A stretch of 6,402 nucleotides of DNA from Rhizobium sp. Q54 (GTDB taxonomy: Bacteria; Pseudomonadota; Alphaproteobacteria; SMXS01), in contig CAMBYA010000145.1 in NCBI GenBank assembly GCA_945872035.1, positions 1 to 6,402 of the forward strand, read 5' to 3'. Position 1 is the stretch's first letter. Each line of letters opens with the position of its first letter. The position numbers and the translations under genes were made by a program. The notes below the pieces were generated by a model. That model saw only the letters and a list, made by a program, of their open reading frames with translations. It ran no database searches and was not told the origin of the DNA. Positions 6,051 to 6,402 of this stretch are shown piece after piece.

Positions 6051-6098
6051 CGCTCGGTCGACCGAGCGCAGCGGCGTAGCGCAGTCGGCGTCCTTTTT
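6051..6098 (+). terminator. Palindrome and overlapping terminator-like hairpin after the thiolase gene
   Basis: CGCTCGGTCGACCGAGCG (6051-6068) is an 18-base perfect palindrome beginning 35 bases after the stop. Its right half also takes part in a second stem: GA/TC, CCG/CGG (6062-6064 with 6086-6088) and GCGC/GCGC (6066-6069 with 6079-6082), loop 6070-6078. This second stem is followed at once by CTTTTT (6093-6098). The second stem plus T-run is the best intrinsic terminator in the window. The two folds are mutually exclusive. Confidence 0.55.
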
Positions 6099-6321
6099 CA
6101 TCGCTGGATGGTCACCCGTGTGACTTCCGCCGTTGCCCAATTGTAAGCGCTAGGGGCATCATCATCGCGATTGGCGCGCTTGCGACGTAACTCCTCCTGT
6201 TTCGAATTGGGCGCATCTTCTGGTGCTGTGGTTTCCGATCATCATGCCCAAAAGCGGACAGGCAAGTGACGACCCACAGCGGACATTGACCTCCGCCGCC
6301 TGACCCGGCACTTTGAATCCT
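6099..6321. other. Non-coding region with inverted repeats
   Basis: No convincing gene is present. Visible structures are GTCAC-ccgt-GTGAC (6111-6124), a compact symmetric site, and an 8-base inverted pair GCCCAATT (6135-6142) / AATTGGGC (6205-6212) enclosing 62 bases. Open frames on the minus strand across 6112-6401 have no ribosome site or domain and look like translations of repeat debris. Confidence 0.4.
6250..6287. repeat. Second cluster of AGCGGACA-like motifs
   Basis: AAAAGCGGACAG (6250-6261) is identical to 4506-4517, and AGCGGACATT follows at 6278-6287. The two clusters flank the thiolase gene on either side in the same orientation. They are probably remnants of a dispersed non-coding repeat family. 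Confidence 0.4.
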
Positions 6322-6402
6322 ATGTATGGAGAAATCACCTCTGCATTCGTTGCTCTCGCTGACATGGCGAAGGTGTCTGTGCTTGCACGCACGATCCACA
6401 TG
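6322..6402 (+). CDS. Possible start of an unrecognised ORF, cut by the window end
   Basis: An ATG at 6322 opens a frame of 27 codons running off the window, beginning M-Y-G-E-I-T-S-A-F-V-A-L-A-D-M-A-K. An in-frame TGA lies 21 bases upstream (6301-6303). There is no clear ribosome site before it, and its third-codon positions are mixed rather than G/C-biased, unlike the other genes. The peptide would be an amphipathic helix. I do not recognise it, and it may be chance. Confidence 0.2.
   Translation, partial: MYGEITSAFVALADMAKVSVLARTIHM

Noticed and set aside
6112..6401. Overlapping minus-strand frames after the thiolase
   Set aside because: Two different frames cover the same DNA, neither with a ribosome site or domain; they cross the AGCGGACA-type repeats.

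Overview
This GC-rich window has codon use strongly biased to G/C in the third position. Its gene families (TetR, classical SDR, bacterial MAPEG, a PAS/HisKA hybrid kinase with a G-G-V-A-H-D-F-N-N H-box, and a thiolase) suggest an alphaproteobacterium, probably of the Hyphomicrobiales/Rhodospirillales type. That assignment is inference from protein flavour and from degenerate intergenic motifs, not from a marker gene.

Layout. Positions 1-435, minus strand: N-terminal two thirds of a TetR-family repressor, cut by the window edge. Positions 619-1431, minus strand: a complete classical short-chain dehydrogenase/reductase. Positions 1432-1611: a divergent promoter region with one promoter facing each way and two inverted repeats. 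Positions 1612-2010, plus strand: a small membrane protein of the MAPEG (glutathione S-transferase/eicosanoid) family. Positions 2011-2155: an AT-rich leader. Positions 2156-4369, plus strand: a membrane-bound hybrid sensor histidine kinase (3 TM, two PAS-like regions, HisKA, HATPase, C-terminal receiver). Positions 4370-4843: a 474-base gene-free stretch with a GC-rich hairpin, further inverted repeats, repeat-like debris and a good promoter. Positions 4844-6016, plus strand: a complete thiolase with all catalytic residues. Positions 6017-6402: mostly non-coding, with an 18-bp perfect palindrome overlapping a terminator-like hairpin, more debris of the same AGCGGACA type, and possibly the start of an unrecognised ORF at the edge.

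How the genes may work together. TetR, SDR and MAPEG form a plausible small regulon: a local repressor, a soluble NAD(P)-dependent oxidoreductase and a membrane enzyme of the glutathione/lipid-peroxide type, with a symmetric candidate operator in the shared SDR/MAPEG promoter region. The thiolase acts on acyl-CoA thioesters and could belong to the same lipid-related theme, but it has its own promoter and no beta-oxidation partner here. The hybrid kinase has no partner response regulator in the window and looks like an orphan. No RNA gene, CRISPR array, transposase or clearly novel system was found. The most interesting signals are intergenic: candidate operators, the palindrome/terminator overlap and the dispersed AGCGGACATT-like motifs.
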